From Escallonia rubra (lineage: Eukaryota > Streptophyta > Magnoliopsida > Escalloniales > Escalloniaceae): DNA of 64,000 nucleotides. This document shows positions 10,461-21,604 of the stretch, piece by piece (position 1 is the stretch's first letter; each line of letters opens with the position of its first letter). The notes below the pieces were generated by a model. It was given only the letters and a program-made list of their open reading frames with translations. It made no database searches and was not told the DNA's origin. The position numbers and the translations under genes are program-made. The DNA lies in contig JAVXUO010002681.1 of the NCBI GenBank assembly GCA_033065855.1, positions 62,001-126,000 on the forward strand, given 5' to 3'.

Positions 10461-11876
10461 TCAGGGTCTTTGACGGACCGACCGAGTCATAGGTGCGTCG
10501 CGCAGCTTCCTTGAGGTGTCCCCAAGACGAAGCTGGAGGTTTTCAAGGTAGACCCTGTAGGTGTCTTTCATGTTCTTGATGCAAATGGGTACAAGGGTCT
10601 CATCTTTACTGAAGTCAGTGCACTCTAAGCACTTGTGATGAAATCGCGTAACATAGGCATTGAGGTCTTCCCCGAAGGTTTGGCGGATTCCGACAATCTT
10701 AACGATGGTCACACGTTCCTTCTCATAGTGAAACTTGTCAAGGAAGAGCTGAACCATGTCAGACCAGGAGTGGATAGTGCCGTCAGGGATCTGGTGGTAC
10801 CAAGAGTAGGCAAGGCCAGTCAGAGACTTGTGAAATTCCTGAAGCTTCAAAGTGTCGCTCGGGCCATATTGCCCCAATGAACCGACGAATCTTGTTAAGT
10901 GCTCACGGGCGTTGCCCTCACGTCCGTTAAAGAGCACAAAGGTGGGTTGCTTGTATTTGAGTGGGTATGGTGTGATGGCTATGTCGTTGGCATATGGTGC
11001 ATGGCCTGTCAGTCGGGCTGATGAGTCAGGTGCAGAATTCTGTGATAGTCGGTGGAGGAGTGCGTCGAAGTCTGACTTAGAGACGTAGTGGGGGGATGGT
11101 GCTTCATGGCCAGCTAAGGGGTGATGGCTGGCTGGGGAGCCGCGAGCCCCCGAGCCCTCTGACGGGGCAAGTTGATGAGCCGGAGCAATAGAATGATGAT
11201 ATATGACAGGTGCAACTAATGGAAAGTGTAAGGGGGCAAGGGTGGGTGGGCGAGACATAGCCACCACTTGACCAGTTGTTTGATGTTGCTCTGTTGGGTA
11301 GGGGTTAGGCTCCATCTCAATGAACTCGTGAGTTTTGGAAGAGCTTCTGGCTGGCACATATTGAGGTGCAACAACAGGGAGGACATGTTGCAACACTGGT
11401 CCAAGGTCTGTTTGCGGTCTGCGTGATGGCATCACGGGATGTGGTGTATCAGCTACAGGTGGTGAAGATGTCGCGAGTCCTACCGCCAAGGGTCTGGGTG
11501 ATCGAAGCGGCAGTGGTCCCGACACTGGCGCCGGAGCGGCATCAGGAGCCAACCCAGGTCCTAAAAGTCAGACTGGTGCACGAGGTTGTTGTGAGGCCAA
11601 CGCCTGTATGGATCTTTGCATTTCTAAAATTGCGGCCATGAGAGTGGCCTGCGAGTCTTGTAGGTTGGCTATAGTCGGGGTTAGCTGTTGTATAGCTGCA
11701 CTGATTACCACTTGTACATCGAGTGCAGCAGCCGAAGGTTGATCCTGGGGTCGTGCAGCACTAGTCTCCTCATGGTCGTCAAGGTGATGCTCCTCTTGGA
11801 AGGTGGGGTTGAGGCCTTGGATGGCGGGGTTGAGGCCTTGGCGGGCTGACCTGGTAGCTCTCCGTTGTACAGGCAT
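10461..11876 (-). pseudogene. gypsy gag of element C
   Basis: Near-complete gag. The ATG at 11876 begins MPVQRRATRSARQ and follows the PBS by 28 bp. An N-terminal helical/glutamine-rich part (11876-11571) ends at an in-frame TGA (11568-11570), after which the same frame continues through a proline-rich stretch to a clear Retrotrans_gag domain (about 11000-10560). That domain holds LTRFVGSLGQYGPSDTLKLQ, AYSWYHQIPDG, and FHHKCLECTDFSKDETLVPI. A frameshift near 10530 ends the open frame at 10461, while homology to the gag of element A continues in another frame. With the TGA read through it is about 470 codons, a normal gag size. It would supply or interact with capsid protein; no enzymatic domain follows. 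Confidence 0.88.
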
Positions 11877-11904
11877 GGAACGAACTGCACTGCGATGCTC
11901 ACCA

Positions 11905-11921
11905 CCCCAGCGGAGTCGCCA
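11905..11921 (-). other. gypsy primer-binding site (element C)
   Basis: Minus-strand TGGCGACTCCGCTGGGG starts six bases from the LTR end at 11928. The complement ends in CCA, as a tRNA 3' end does. The exact tRNA is not assigned here. Confidence 0.78.
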
Positions 11922-11927
11922 AAATCA

Positions 11928-12505
11928 TGCCAAGGAAAGTGGGTTCGTAGTCGACGTGGAGGTGCCACAAGGAATGCAGTCCGAGTCAGATGCCAAGTAT
12001 GTTGAAGTGGGACACATCAAGGATGGAGCAAGGGCAGAGACCAAGGGCTTCCCAGATAGAGCTTAAGGGTGGCAGTGCTGCGAAGGCGACGACACACCGT
12101 GAATATACAACGACAGTCACATTCTAATGCTTAGGTCCAGAGTCAAGGTCATGTATGTTTCTCTCTCTATAATTCCAGAGAGAATGGGTTTTAGAGAGAG
12201 AAAGTGAAATTGTCAAATGAGGGAATCCCCTCAAAAATGAAATCCAAGACCCCTATTTATAGAGGTTGAGATGATGATGTCATCACGCGACACGTGGTGC
12301 TCCCCGGGAGTGACACGTCACCGAGGGGTCCACAGCTGTCGGTGCTCCACGGACTGTCGAATCGTATATTCACCCGGCCTGCTCCGCACAGTATCGATCT
12401 GTCTGTCTGGAAAGACTGGCTCCCACAGCGTCGGTGTTGCCAGAGAACACCCCTTGATCTAGCCACCAATCCAAGCCCTTGTAGAGTCCCATAGGCCTGG
12501 TAGTA
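11928..12505 (-). repeat. Truncated right gypsy LTR of element C
   Basis: Starts TGCCAAGGAAAGTGGG and follows the left LTR (5656) closely up to GGCCTGG at about 12500. There it changes to sequence with an AATAAGGCCTT and GCGACCGC pattern typical of a CACTA end. About 1.6 kb of the LTR is missing and does not resume after 21155. Confidence 0.88.
12253..12322 (-). promoter_or_regulatory. LTR promoter module (copy C right)
   Basis: TATA box CTATAAATAG on the minus strand (12253-12262), with GACACGTG (about 12289-12296) and TGACACGTCACC (about 12311-12322) upstream. Spacing is the same as in the left LTR. Confidence 0.65.
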
Positions 12506-12849
12506 GCTAAATAAGGCCTTCAGCGACCGCTTTTGCTACCATTATCATTAGCAGTCCTTAAGCGTACATAAATTATTGCGAGGTCAAAAAAATTGTCAAA
12601 AAATTTATTGACAGGAGATTTAGCGACCGCAACTTAGCGACCGCGTGGTAGTCGCTAAACTTAACGATTGTATTGAGTGACCATTTAACCAGTTGCTAAA
12701 TTTGGAGATCGTGTTTAGCAACCCACTCTAGCGATCGCTAAATTTAGGGCATAAAATTTTTTGACTTCACCCTAATTTGGACTTCCCCCCACTAAACTCA
12801 TTTATCTTTTATCACATCCCTCTTACCACACATCTGCTACATCCCCCTC

Positions 12850-14672
12850 TGTAATACCCCGGATTTTTGGGTACTTGTGTAAAGAACAATTAAAAATTAT
12901 TATGATTTTGGATTGAGTATTGGACCTTAGATAAATTATTTTGACTCCTTTCAGAGAAGAAATTAATATTTAATAGTATTACTGGCTAATGTGATTGGAT
13001 TAGGAAAAGGCAGCAAAAAAAAAAAAAAGATTTCGACTTGGATTAGGATTTTAAGTCATATTGTGATTACATTAGTAATGAGATCTATTAGTTGTATAAT
13101 AATTACACTAGGAATAAGGATTTTAGTTGTGTTATAATTACACTAGAAATTGGGACTTCAAGTTATATTAGAATTAGATTAGCAAACTATATAAGGAGGA
13201 AGAAGACATAAGAGTCTTCATATTTTTTTTGAGACAAAGGAGAGAAAAGAGAAAAGAGTCAAGTGCATTATTTTGGGTATTCAAGCAAAAAGGTGGTGAT
13301 TGATCTAAGATAAAGAGTCGGGTGCACTCTTTTGGGTATTCAAGCAAAAAGGCGGTGATTGATCCAAGATAGAGAGGAAATTCTTGACATGATATTGTTA
13401 CTTTGAAGTAAAGATATAAGATAAAGAGGAGATTTTCGACATGATATTCGTTATTTTGAGGTAAGGGTTCTTATGCCGTCTTTTCGTTTCATACACGAAA
13501 TCTATGTGCTATGCTTTGATTCCCAAAATATATTTGTCTTCGAGCGTATTTGTTATCACCACGCTTTTTGTAACGTTACCAATAATCTTCTTTAATTTTC
13601 TCGATTTTCGCGCATTTCTTTTCACCCAAAACTTCTTTTGACGATATCTCATTCACCCGATCTCCCATTGAGCTGATTTTTGTTTCATTGGATTCATATT
13701 TTCGTTCTCTTCGATTTGAGTCTACAATGACTATTTTTGGACTTTGAATGAAGATTCTCTATGTTTATCAAATTACTTTTGTGGGTGATATTTGTGTTTG
13801 AAAGTCACTTTTAATTATCGTGACTTATGTGTGACGCGCCGGCTGCGATATTCGACATGGTATAACCATGATTTGTGATGCTTAATAATAAGAAATTTGT
13901 GTATGTGACACCCACAAGTTTTGGTAAATATATTTTGATATTCGACTTATTGGTTATGTAAACCCTTTTTTGGATCGATTTGTTAATCGTTTGTGAATCG
14001 ATATTCGACTTATTGGTTATGTAACCCCTTTTTGGATCGATTTGTTATTCGTTTGTGAAACTTAGTTGAGTTATCAATTCCTATCTATTGGCTATGTTCG
14101 ATAACTCAAATTTGTTATTCGTTTTTGGTAATCTTCTTTTGGTCACTTTCGTTAATCGTTTGTGAAATTTGATTGAGTTATCTAAATTCCTATTTATCGG
14201 CTCTATTTGATAACTCTAGTTTCGTATTCGTTTTTGGCCCTCTGTGTGTAAGATCTTTTACTGGGCAATTCGTGCTCACCCCCTTTGTTTTTTCGTTTCC
14301 TTCCCCTTCCAGGCCAAAAGTAGCACGAAGGGAGAGATATTAGTGCAGCGGTGAGAATTGCTCTGGTTTCTGATATTGAGAATAGAGCTTATGATTTCTT
14401 TAGACGAAATATTGGTTAGTTGATTTATATTCTTTTGGATTCAGATATTTAGTCTAAGAGACTTGTAATAAAGTTTTGAAGTATTTTGGAATTAAGTTTT
14501 TGAAGGGATTGTATATAAGTGTTGGATTATTTTTGGAGTTAAATATTTGAGATTTAGATAATTGTGTTTGTGGTATCTTAGATGCTCTGCTCTGCCTTTA
14601 TAATAGTTATATCATTGATGTGTGGATTTTGGTTTAAGAACGTGTTCGGACCCTCGGGTTCGGGGCGTTACA
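12850..14672 (+). repeat. 5' LTR of the recent gypsy element
   Basis: Carries a TATATAAGG box at about 13190. It contains internal repeats at 13930-14160 built from GATATTCGACTTATTGGTTA and GGATCGATTTGTTA. Near the 3' end is a conserved ACTGGGCAATTCGTGCTCACC block (about 14258-14280) followed by a polypyrimidine stretch and CAGG. Confidence 0.92.
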
Positions 14673-14675
14673 GAA

Positions 14676-14687
14676 TGGTATCAGAGC
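14676..14687 (+). other. Primer-binding site, initiator tRNA-Met type
   Basis: TGGTATCAGAGC, the standard complement of the plant initiator tRNA-Met 3' end, three bases after the LTR. Confidence 0.9.
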
Positions 14688-15024
14688 TTAGGTTTGAGAT
14701 TCTGTAGACTCCTAAGTCTAAGATATATGTGATTGGGATTAGACCTTGAAAAGGTGGATTAAGTTTTGAGAATTTATTTCATATTTGAGCATAAGATTGA
14801 GATTTGGGCATAAGATTGGGATTCAGGCCGAGTACGCAATAGTAGAACGGATGTTATTTGCCTTTGGAATTCAAATATTTTTAAGTGTTAATCAAAGAGG
14901 ATAATTAAAGGATAGGACTATGATCTTTTGATGTTTATGAGTTGATCTATCAAGTAGGGTACGAAAAATGTTGTGATTTTAAGATACAAGTGATATGGTG
15001 ACATGTAGTGAATTTCAAAAAGGG

Positions 15025-15305
15025 TGTTGGCATTACTAGATCCTGATGCCACTTTATTCATTTGTTTCGATATCGTTTTGTAAGTATCTAAGGGTTAGAC
15101 CTAGAAACTCGAAACCACAGCTATATGTAGTTACCCTTATAGAAAACCATGTGATGGCCCTTATGGTTTATAATTCTTGCCCCATCAGTATCGATGATAG
15201 AGATTTGAAAGTTGGCTTAGTTTTCTGAATATGAAACAGTTCGATATAATTTTGGGTATGGACCGATTGTTTTCCAATCATTCTAAGATGGATTGCTTTA
15301 GGAAA
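15025..15305 (+). pseudogene. gypsy protease remnant with altered active site
   Basis: Retropepsin-like segment typical of gypsy elements: a VLALLDPDATLF loop at about 15025, then VSISFCKYLRVRPRN, VYNSCPISIDDRDLKVG and, in another frame at about 15240, ILGMDRLFSNHSKMDC. In active relatives the loop reads D-S-G-A-T; here it reads DPDAT, so the serine and glycine are both replaced. A frameshift follows at about 15225. The protein cannot be active. Confidence 0.75.
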
Positions 15306-16499
15306 TAGAATGGTTAAGAGATAAAGTTATGATCTTCTGGTGAATAGCTCTGATAGCTAGTAGCTATAGGCTGCATTGTGATTGAGAAATATAAGTGATG
15401 TGGTAGATTAGAGAATTAAACTTTGGTGGATGCAAGATATTTGTGTGTAATTTTATTTTGGGTACTTTTAAGGTAATACTTTTATCTGTGATGGATTTGG
15501 TAATTGTTTGAGGTGGTTGGTTTTGAGGTATCAGAGTGCGCAGCGAAAGCATGGTGGTCTTTAGTGTGATGTGTAAGTGCATATAATTATCCATCTTGGC
15601 TAAGTCAAAGTGGTATACTTCGAAGGTTGTTCGATGGACTTAGTTTAAATTTTGGTGTCAGAATAATAAAATAGGTGGAGAAAATAGTTATCATTCGGTG
15701 ACCTCATGATTTTGGTTAGTGAACTTTGTAGACGTTGCATCGTAACATTTTAAATTGGGCCTTAGACATTGAGCTGGTGGTCTTGGCAGTTAATGGAATA
15801 CGGATAGAGAGATTGAGTTTGGTGTTGTCTTGAGTAACCGTGTTTTTTTTTTTTTTGAAGTAGTAAGATGATTCTGGGTATAGAATTATAGAATTTGGTG
15901 TTGAAAATTTGATTAAGTATTATCCTATTTAAAAGGCTAGCTAATGGTGTGGTGATGCCTTAGGCAGAAAGTGTGCCAATGAGCTTAGCAATTTTTGTTA
16001 CTAGTTAGTCTAAGTTGAGAGCGAAATGTCATTTAGAGAGTATTGAGATGACTTCATTTGTGATTTTTTTTTTTGTGAGCGTAGATTTGATCACCTAGAT
16101 ACTAGTATATAGTTAAGGTGGTGATGAGAACAAAAGTTAGAACTCAAGATTTGGATCTCGTAGGATGCAAGTCATATGGCAGATTTCTTTTTTTAAGTAC
16201 TTGGTACACTCAGGCTTGAAGTTAAGCGTGTTTTTATAAGGCAGATTATGCAAGGGTATGATTTGATGTATTATCGGAATAGCGCAATGGAAGCGTAAAG
16301 AATTGGAGATTGATTTCAGTTGATGCTTATGTGTTGAATTTGAGTAGAGTAATTTGGTTCACTACGTTTTGTATACTGGATAAGTCATAAATACTTCGAG
16401 GTTAGAATTTCATTCAAAAGTGGAGGAATATAATGACTCGTGTTGGAAAGCAGGAAATTATTTTTGATGATAAGGAGTAAGGATTCGATTAAGATGCGT

Positions 16500-17179
16500 G
16501 CTAACTTGTACATTCCAGAGATTCTTAGATTGCATGCAGTGCCCTTGCCCATTGTGTCAGACAGAGATTCGAGATTTACTTCACTTTTTTTGAGTAGTTT
16601 GCGAGAGGGCATGGGTACAAGGTTGAATCTTAGCACAACTTCCCATCCACAGACAGACGGACAATCTGAATGGACTATTCAGACATTAGAGGATATGCTT
16701 CGGGCTTGTGTTTTGGATTTTTGGGGTAATTGGGACAGTCATCTACTATTAATTGATTTGCTTATAATAATAGTTATCATGCTAAGTATTGAGATGAAAC
16801 CATTTGAGGCTCATAGATCACCTATATGTTGGAGCGAGATTAGGGAAAGGAAATTGATAGGCCCAGAACTTGTCCAGGTTACTGCAGACAAAATTCTTGT
16901 GATTAGAGACATCGTGAACTCGAATTTAATGTTGGTTATCATGTATTGTTACGAGTTTCTCCATGGAAAAGTTTGTTGAGGTTCGGAAAGAAAAGGAAAT
17001 TAGCTCAGAGATATATTGGACCATTTGAGATCATGGAACGAGTTGGTACACTTGCTTATCGTTTAGCTTTACATCCTAATTTGTCAAACATACATACCGT
17101 CACGTCTTTCATGTTTCGACTTCGAGGAAGTATGTCTTTGAACCCCTCATGTTATTCAGTTCGAGCCAATCCAAGTTAA
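16500..17179 (+). pseudogene. gypsy integrase remnant
   Basis: The open frame 16440-16979 contains the second half of the integrase core: VPLPIVSDRDSRFTS (second catalytic Asp in SDRD) and HPQTDGQSEWTIQTLEDMLR (catalytic Glu in QSE). Spoiled segments and WSEIRERKLIGPELVQ follow. The adjoining frame 16946-17179 carries the C-terminal domain KRKLAQRYIGPFEIMERVGT. The N-terminal zinc-binding part and first catalytic Asp are missing and at least one frameshift separates the parts. Confidence 0.85.
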
Positions 17180-17389
17180 GCACGATTTATCCTACAAGGA
17201 GCAACCTGAACGCATTTTGGAATGAGATGAGCATGTGATGTGCTCTAAGACGATGGATTTTGTGAAGGTGTTATGGCGTAATCACTCTGAAAGGGAAGCT
17301 ACTTGCGAACTCAAGGAACTTATGCGGGAAAAGAATCCTCAACTTTTTGATAACTAAGGTACATTCAATTCCGAGGACAGAATTATTTT

Positions 17390-17402
17390 AAAGGGGGGAG
17401 AA
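17390..17402 (+). other. Polypurine tract
   Basis: AAAGGGGGGAGAA directly before the 3' LTR TGTAATACC; plus-strand primer for reverse transcription. Confidence 0.88.
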
Positions 17403-19223
17403 TGTAATACCCCGGATTGTTGGGTACTTGTGTAAAGAACAATTAAAAATTATTATGATTTTGGATTGAGTATTGGACCTTAGATAAATTATTTTGAGTC
17501 CTTTCAGAGAAGAAATTAATATTTAATAGTATTACTGGCTAATGTGATTGGATTAGGAAAAGGCAGCAAAAAAAAAAAAAAGATTTCGACTTGGATTAGG
17601 ATTTTAAGTCATATTGTGATTAAATTAGTAATGAGATCTATTAGTTGTATAATAATTACACTAGGAATAAGGATTTTAGTTGTGTTATAATTACACTAGA
17701 AATTGGGACTTCAAGTTATATTAGAATTAGATTAGCAAACTATATAAGGAGGAAGAAGACATAAGAGTCTTCATATTTTTTTTGAGACACAGGAGAGAAA
17801 AGAGAAAAGAGTCAAGTGCATTATTTTGGGTATTCAAGCAAAAAGGTGGTGATTGATCTAAGATAAAGAGTCGGGTGCACTCTTTTGGGTATTCAAGCAA
17901 AAAGGCGGTGATTGATCCAAGATAGAGAGGAAATTCTTGACATGATATTGTTACTTTGAAGTAAAGATATAAGATAAAGAGGAGATTTTCGACATGATAT
18001 TCGTTATTTTGAGGTAAGGGTTCTTATGCCGTCTTTTCGTTTCATACACGAAATCTATGTGCTATGCTTTGATTCCCAAAATATATTTGTCTTCGAGCGT
18101 ATTTGTTATCACCACGCTTTTTGTAACGTTACCAATAATCTTCTTTAATTTTCTCGATTTTCGCGCATTTCTTTTCACCCAAAACTTCTTTTGACGACAT
18201 CTCATTCACCTGATCTCCGATTGAGCTGATTTTTGTTTCGTTGGATTCGTATTTTCGTTCTCTTCGATTTGAGTATACAATGATTATTTTTGGACTTTGA
18301 ATGAATATTTTCTATATTTATCAAATTACTTTGTGGGTCATATTTGTGTTTGAAAGTCACTTTTAATTATCGTGACTTATGTGTGACGCGCCGGCTGCGA
18401 TATTCGACATGGTATAACCATGATTTGTGATGCTTAATAATAAGCAATTTGTGTATGTGACACCCACAAGTTTTGGTAAATATATTTTGATATTCGACTT
18501 ATTGGTTATGTAAACCCTTTTTTGGATCGATTTGTTAATCGTTTGTGAATCGATATTCGACTTATTGGTTATGTAACCCCTTTTTGGATCGATTTGTTAT
18601 TCGTTTGTGAAACTTAGTTGAGTTATCAATTCCTATCTATTGGCTATGTTCGATAACTCAAATTTGTTATTCGTTTTTGGTAATCTTCTTTTGGTCACTT
18701 TCGTTAATCGTTTGTGAAATTTGATTGAGTTATCTAAATTCCTATTTATCGGCCCTATTTGATAACTCTAGTTTCGTATTCGTTTTTGGCCCTCTGTGTG
18801 TAAGATCTTTTACTGGGCAATTCGTGCTCACCCCCTTTGTTTTTCGTTCCCTTCCCCTTCCAGGCCAAAAGTAGCACGAAGGGAGAGATATTAGTGCAGC
18901 GGTGAGAATTGCTCTGGTTTCTGATATTGAGAATAGAGCTTATGATTTCTTTAGACGAAATATTGGTTAGTTGATTTATATTCTTTTGGATTCAGATATT
19001 TAGTCTAAGAGACTTGTAATAAAGTTTTGAAGTATTTTGGAATTAAGTTTTTGAAGGGATTGTATATAAGTGTTGGATTATTTTTGGAGTTAAATATTTG
19101 AGATTTAGATAATTGTGTTTGTGGTATCTTAGATGCTCTGCTCTGCCTTTATAATAGTTATATCATTGATGTGTGGATTTTGGTTTAAGAACGTGTTCGG
19201 ACCCTCGGGTTCGGGGCGTTACA
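17403..19223 (+). repeat. 3' LTR of the recent gypsy element
   Basis: Almost identical to 12850-14672, with the same internal repeats and TATA box. Confidence 0.93.
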
Positions 19224-21199
19224 CCCTCTCTCCTCGCTTTCCTACCACCAACCACCATAGCCTATTGCCGCTGCTGCCAAGAATGCGCAGCCGCACCAAG
19301 CAACCCATGTAGCCTACGGCACCAAGCAGCCCACGTTGCCCACAGTGCAGACAACCCCACGCCTAATTTGGTGATTCATTTTTTCTTATTTCTCTCCCCA
19401 ATTTTTCTTAGACTCCATGGATCTGCAATTTATTCAATTTTAGATCTAAGAGTTCAGTTTAATTTTAGATCGAAAGGTTTATTTTCAATTTTACATCTAA
19501 GGGTTTATTTTCTCTCCGGTCTTTATTTGGAGTTAGATCCATGGATGCTGCCTCGAAAGAACCATCGCCCTCCGGCGACAACATAGCCAGACGGCACCAT
19601 CTACCGAACTGCCTGAAATCGTATTTAATTTGTGTTGCATGGTTGTAGCAGTGGTGAATTTTATTCAATTTTAGGTCTAAGAGTTCAGTTGAATTGGTGA
19701 TTGCATAGGTGTTGAATATGTGATTGCATTTACAGTTCTAGGGTGCTGGCATGAATGTTGATTTTGATTTTTTTGTGCTTTGTTTGATTATGAACAAACT
19801 ATTAAGGTGTGTGCTGCGGCAAAGGATGTTAATTTATATGCTTTGTGATTGTGGAAATGGTTGATTTGATATTATGTGTTGCATTACGTTTCAGTCATAC
19901 ATGCCTTACTTATTTTGGTTTTGAATCCTTTCTAGATGAACGTGTTAAGCAAGTCCAAAGTGCTCTTCTACGTTGGTTTTAGTTTACCCTGAGACTTTAT
20001 ATCATTATAAACACCTGTATGTCAAAACTTCAACCTGATTAATTTTGTTTGTTTGCTTTGCATTAGTTCCAAAAAATTGGACCAAAAAGTTGTACTAGCT
20101 CCTAGCGAGAGTCTTATAGCAACAGGTACGGGTATTCAGCAGTTGTTTTTTATCTCGTGATCATTTAATCAGTCACCATACATGAGTTTGTGCTTCTTTT
20201 AAGATGATTATATGCTTCTCTTAAATGATAAGCTTGAATGTGCAGAAATATGTAACTAAGCAACTTCATATAATTGTGGACTGATAATTGCACAAGTGTA
20301 ATTATGTTTCTTTAAATTGAATACATAGGCTGATATGTACGTGGGGTTGCAGATTGTTGTATGGAAATTGCTAGAAGTTGCTGTTTTTTTATTTACATTG
20401 ACTGTTCTTTGAGTTTGTTAATTAAGTTATTTGATATCATGCAGTGCGGACTTGTGCCTAGTGTTGATGAATGCGTAAGTAAGAAGACATAATGAGGTGC
20501 GAGAGTGCCAGGTTTTTTTAGCTTACACCATCTTCTCCGTTTATACTCCTAAAGGGTGTTGATTGCATAGGGGAAGAAGCCTTTGGTAATTGGTGATAAG
20601 GATGTACAGCAGGAAGCAACTTCACGAGGTCATAGATCAAGTCAATGAAGAAAGCAGTGAAGTTTATGCAGTGTATTGTATCGCTGGTTCCTATTATTAG
20701 TTAGTGTTAACCATCATTCTTTTAGCCGAATAAACTTGTGAGACTTATATGTAATTGTACGTGATTTGTTATGTATAAAGTTTGGTTTTGCCATTGCAAT
20801 AACAGCTTCTTGTTTGAAGCAACGGGTTTAGCTTGATAGTGTAATGATAAGGATTACTAATTTTACCAAATAAAATGCAAAGTTTGTTACCAAAATATTA
20901 AAATGCAAAAACCATTAGACTGCAAAAATTACTAACTTCAAAAAATTAGCGACCGCTATAATAGTCGTTAATTTGGTCAACACGGTCGTTAATAAAAAAA
21001 TATTAATTATCAAAAAAGATCTAGTGACCACCGTGGAGGTCGCTAAACTGGTTAGTGACCTGGCCTTTAGCGACCGCCATTTACGATCGCTAAATCCGAG
21101 CAGCGACCGCAAAATACCATGATGACGGTCGCTAAAGGTTCTGTTTCTTATAGTGATATGTGGACCAAGTGAATAATGATTTGGTTGAATTAATGAAGA

Positions 21200-21460
21200 T
21201 TTAAAAAATGAGACTTGTTATTTGAAAATTTGTCTTGAAAAGTTTGTTGATGGTCAAAACAATTTGGATGTCATGCTTGGATGCCAAAGAATTGGCCTAA
21301 ACAAAGGTGGTCTTGGATTAAATCCCTTCACCTTAGCTCCTAAAGGCTAGGTTGAATATTCATACAAAACAACCAAAGAACTATTGCACACCAGTTGTAC
21401 ATTGTGGTTGGTGCAACAAGAAAGGGCATACGACTAATTATTGTCCTTGTATAATTGTTT
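21200..21460 (+). pseudogene. copia gag C-terminus with zinc knuckle
   Basis: A frame at about 21200-21350 reads KFVDGQNNLDVMLGCQRIGL and then NKGGLGLNP, as at the end of SIRE-type gag. After a stop, 21403-21444 encodes CGWCNKKGHTTNYC, a complete CX2CX4HX4C zinc knuckle that would bind element RNA. Confidence 0.75.
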
Positions 21461-21604
21461 ATGTTAGACGTAGAAAGAAAATGTGGCTTGTGAAAGGTCA
21501 AGATTACAAATATAAGACTAACACCCAATGATCCAAGAAAATATGGGTACCAAAAATAACTACTTGATTTGTGTTTATAGGTATGTCTCAAAACAAAATC
21601 TAGT

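Larger units (their letters stand above)
5656..12505 (-). mobile_element. Gag-only gypsy element C (pol-less)
   Basis: Two LTRs of the same family flank a 4.1-kb internal region on the minus strand: a complete one at 5656-7835 and a truncated one at 11928-12505. Next to the right LTR are the PBS (11905-11921) and gag (11876-10461). Next to the left LTR is the polypurine tract GCAGGGGGCTTA (minus; plus 7836-7847). No protease, RT, RNase H or integrase was found between gag and the PPT. The space is filled with G-rich and 82-bp repetitive DNA. This is the layout of non-autonomous LTR-gag-LTR elements known from plants, which depend on enzymes from relatives such as element A. The right LTR is cut at about 12505 by CACTA sequence. 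Confidence 0.85.
12850..19223 (+). mobile_element. Recent Ty3/gypsy element inside CACTA D
   Basis: LTRs of 1823 bp (12850-14672) and 1821 bp (17403-19223) both begin TGTAATACCCCGG and end GGGGCGTTACA. The element is flanked by a perfect 5-bp target duplication CCCTC (12845-12849 and 19224-19228). By eye the LTRs differ at about 18 substitutions and two small indels (about 1%), so the insertion is recent. The internal region is only 2730 bp. It has a PBS (14676-14687), a protease remnant, an integrase remnant and a polypurine tract (17390-17402), but no gag or RT was recognised. It is therefore a non-autonomous derivative that must have moved with proteins supplied in trans. Confidence 0.93.
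12506..21155. mobile_element. Non-autonomous CACTA element D
   Basis: Right end TTTCTTATAGTG (21144-21155) is the complement of a CACTATAAGAAA terminus. Both sides carry GCGACCGC-type subterminal repeats (about 12528-12740 and 20945-21135). The left end keeps AATAAGGCCTTCAGCGACCG but lacks the CACTA bases, so the edge is deleted or decayed. Without the gypsy insertion at 12850-19223 the element is about 2.3 kb. 19224-20930 contains a pyrimidine-rich leader, an AT-rich transcribed-looking stretch and no recognisable protein. No transposase was found, so it would need TNP2/TNPA from elsewhere. Confidence 0.72.
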
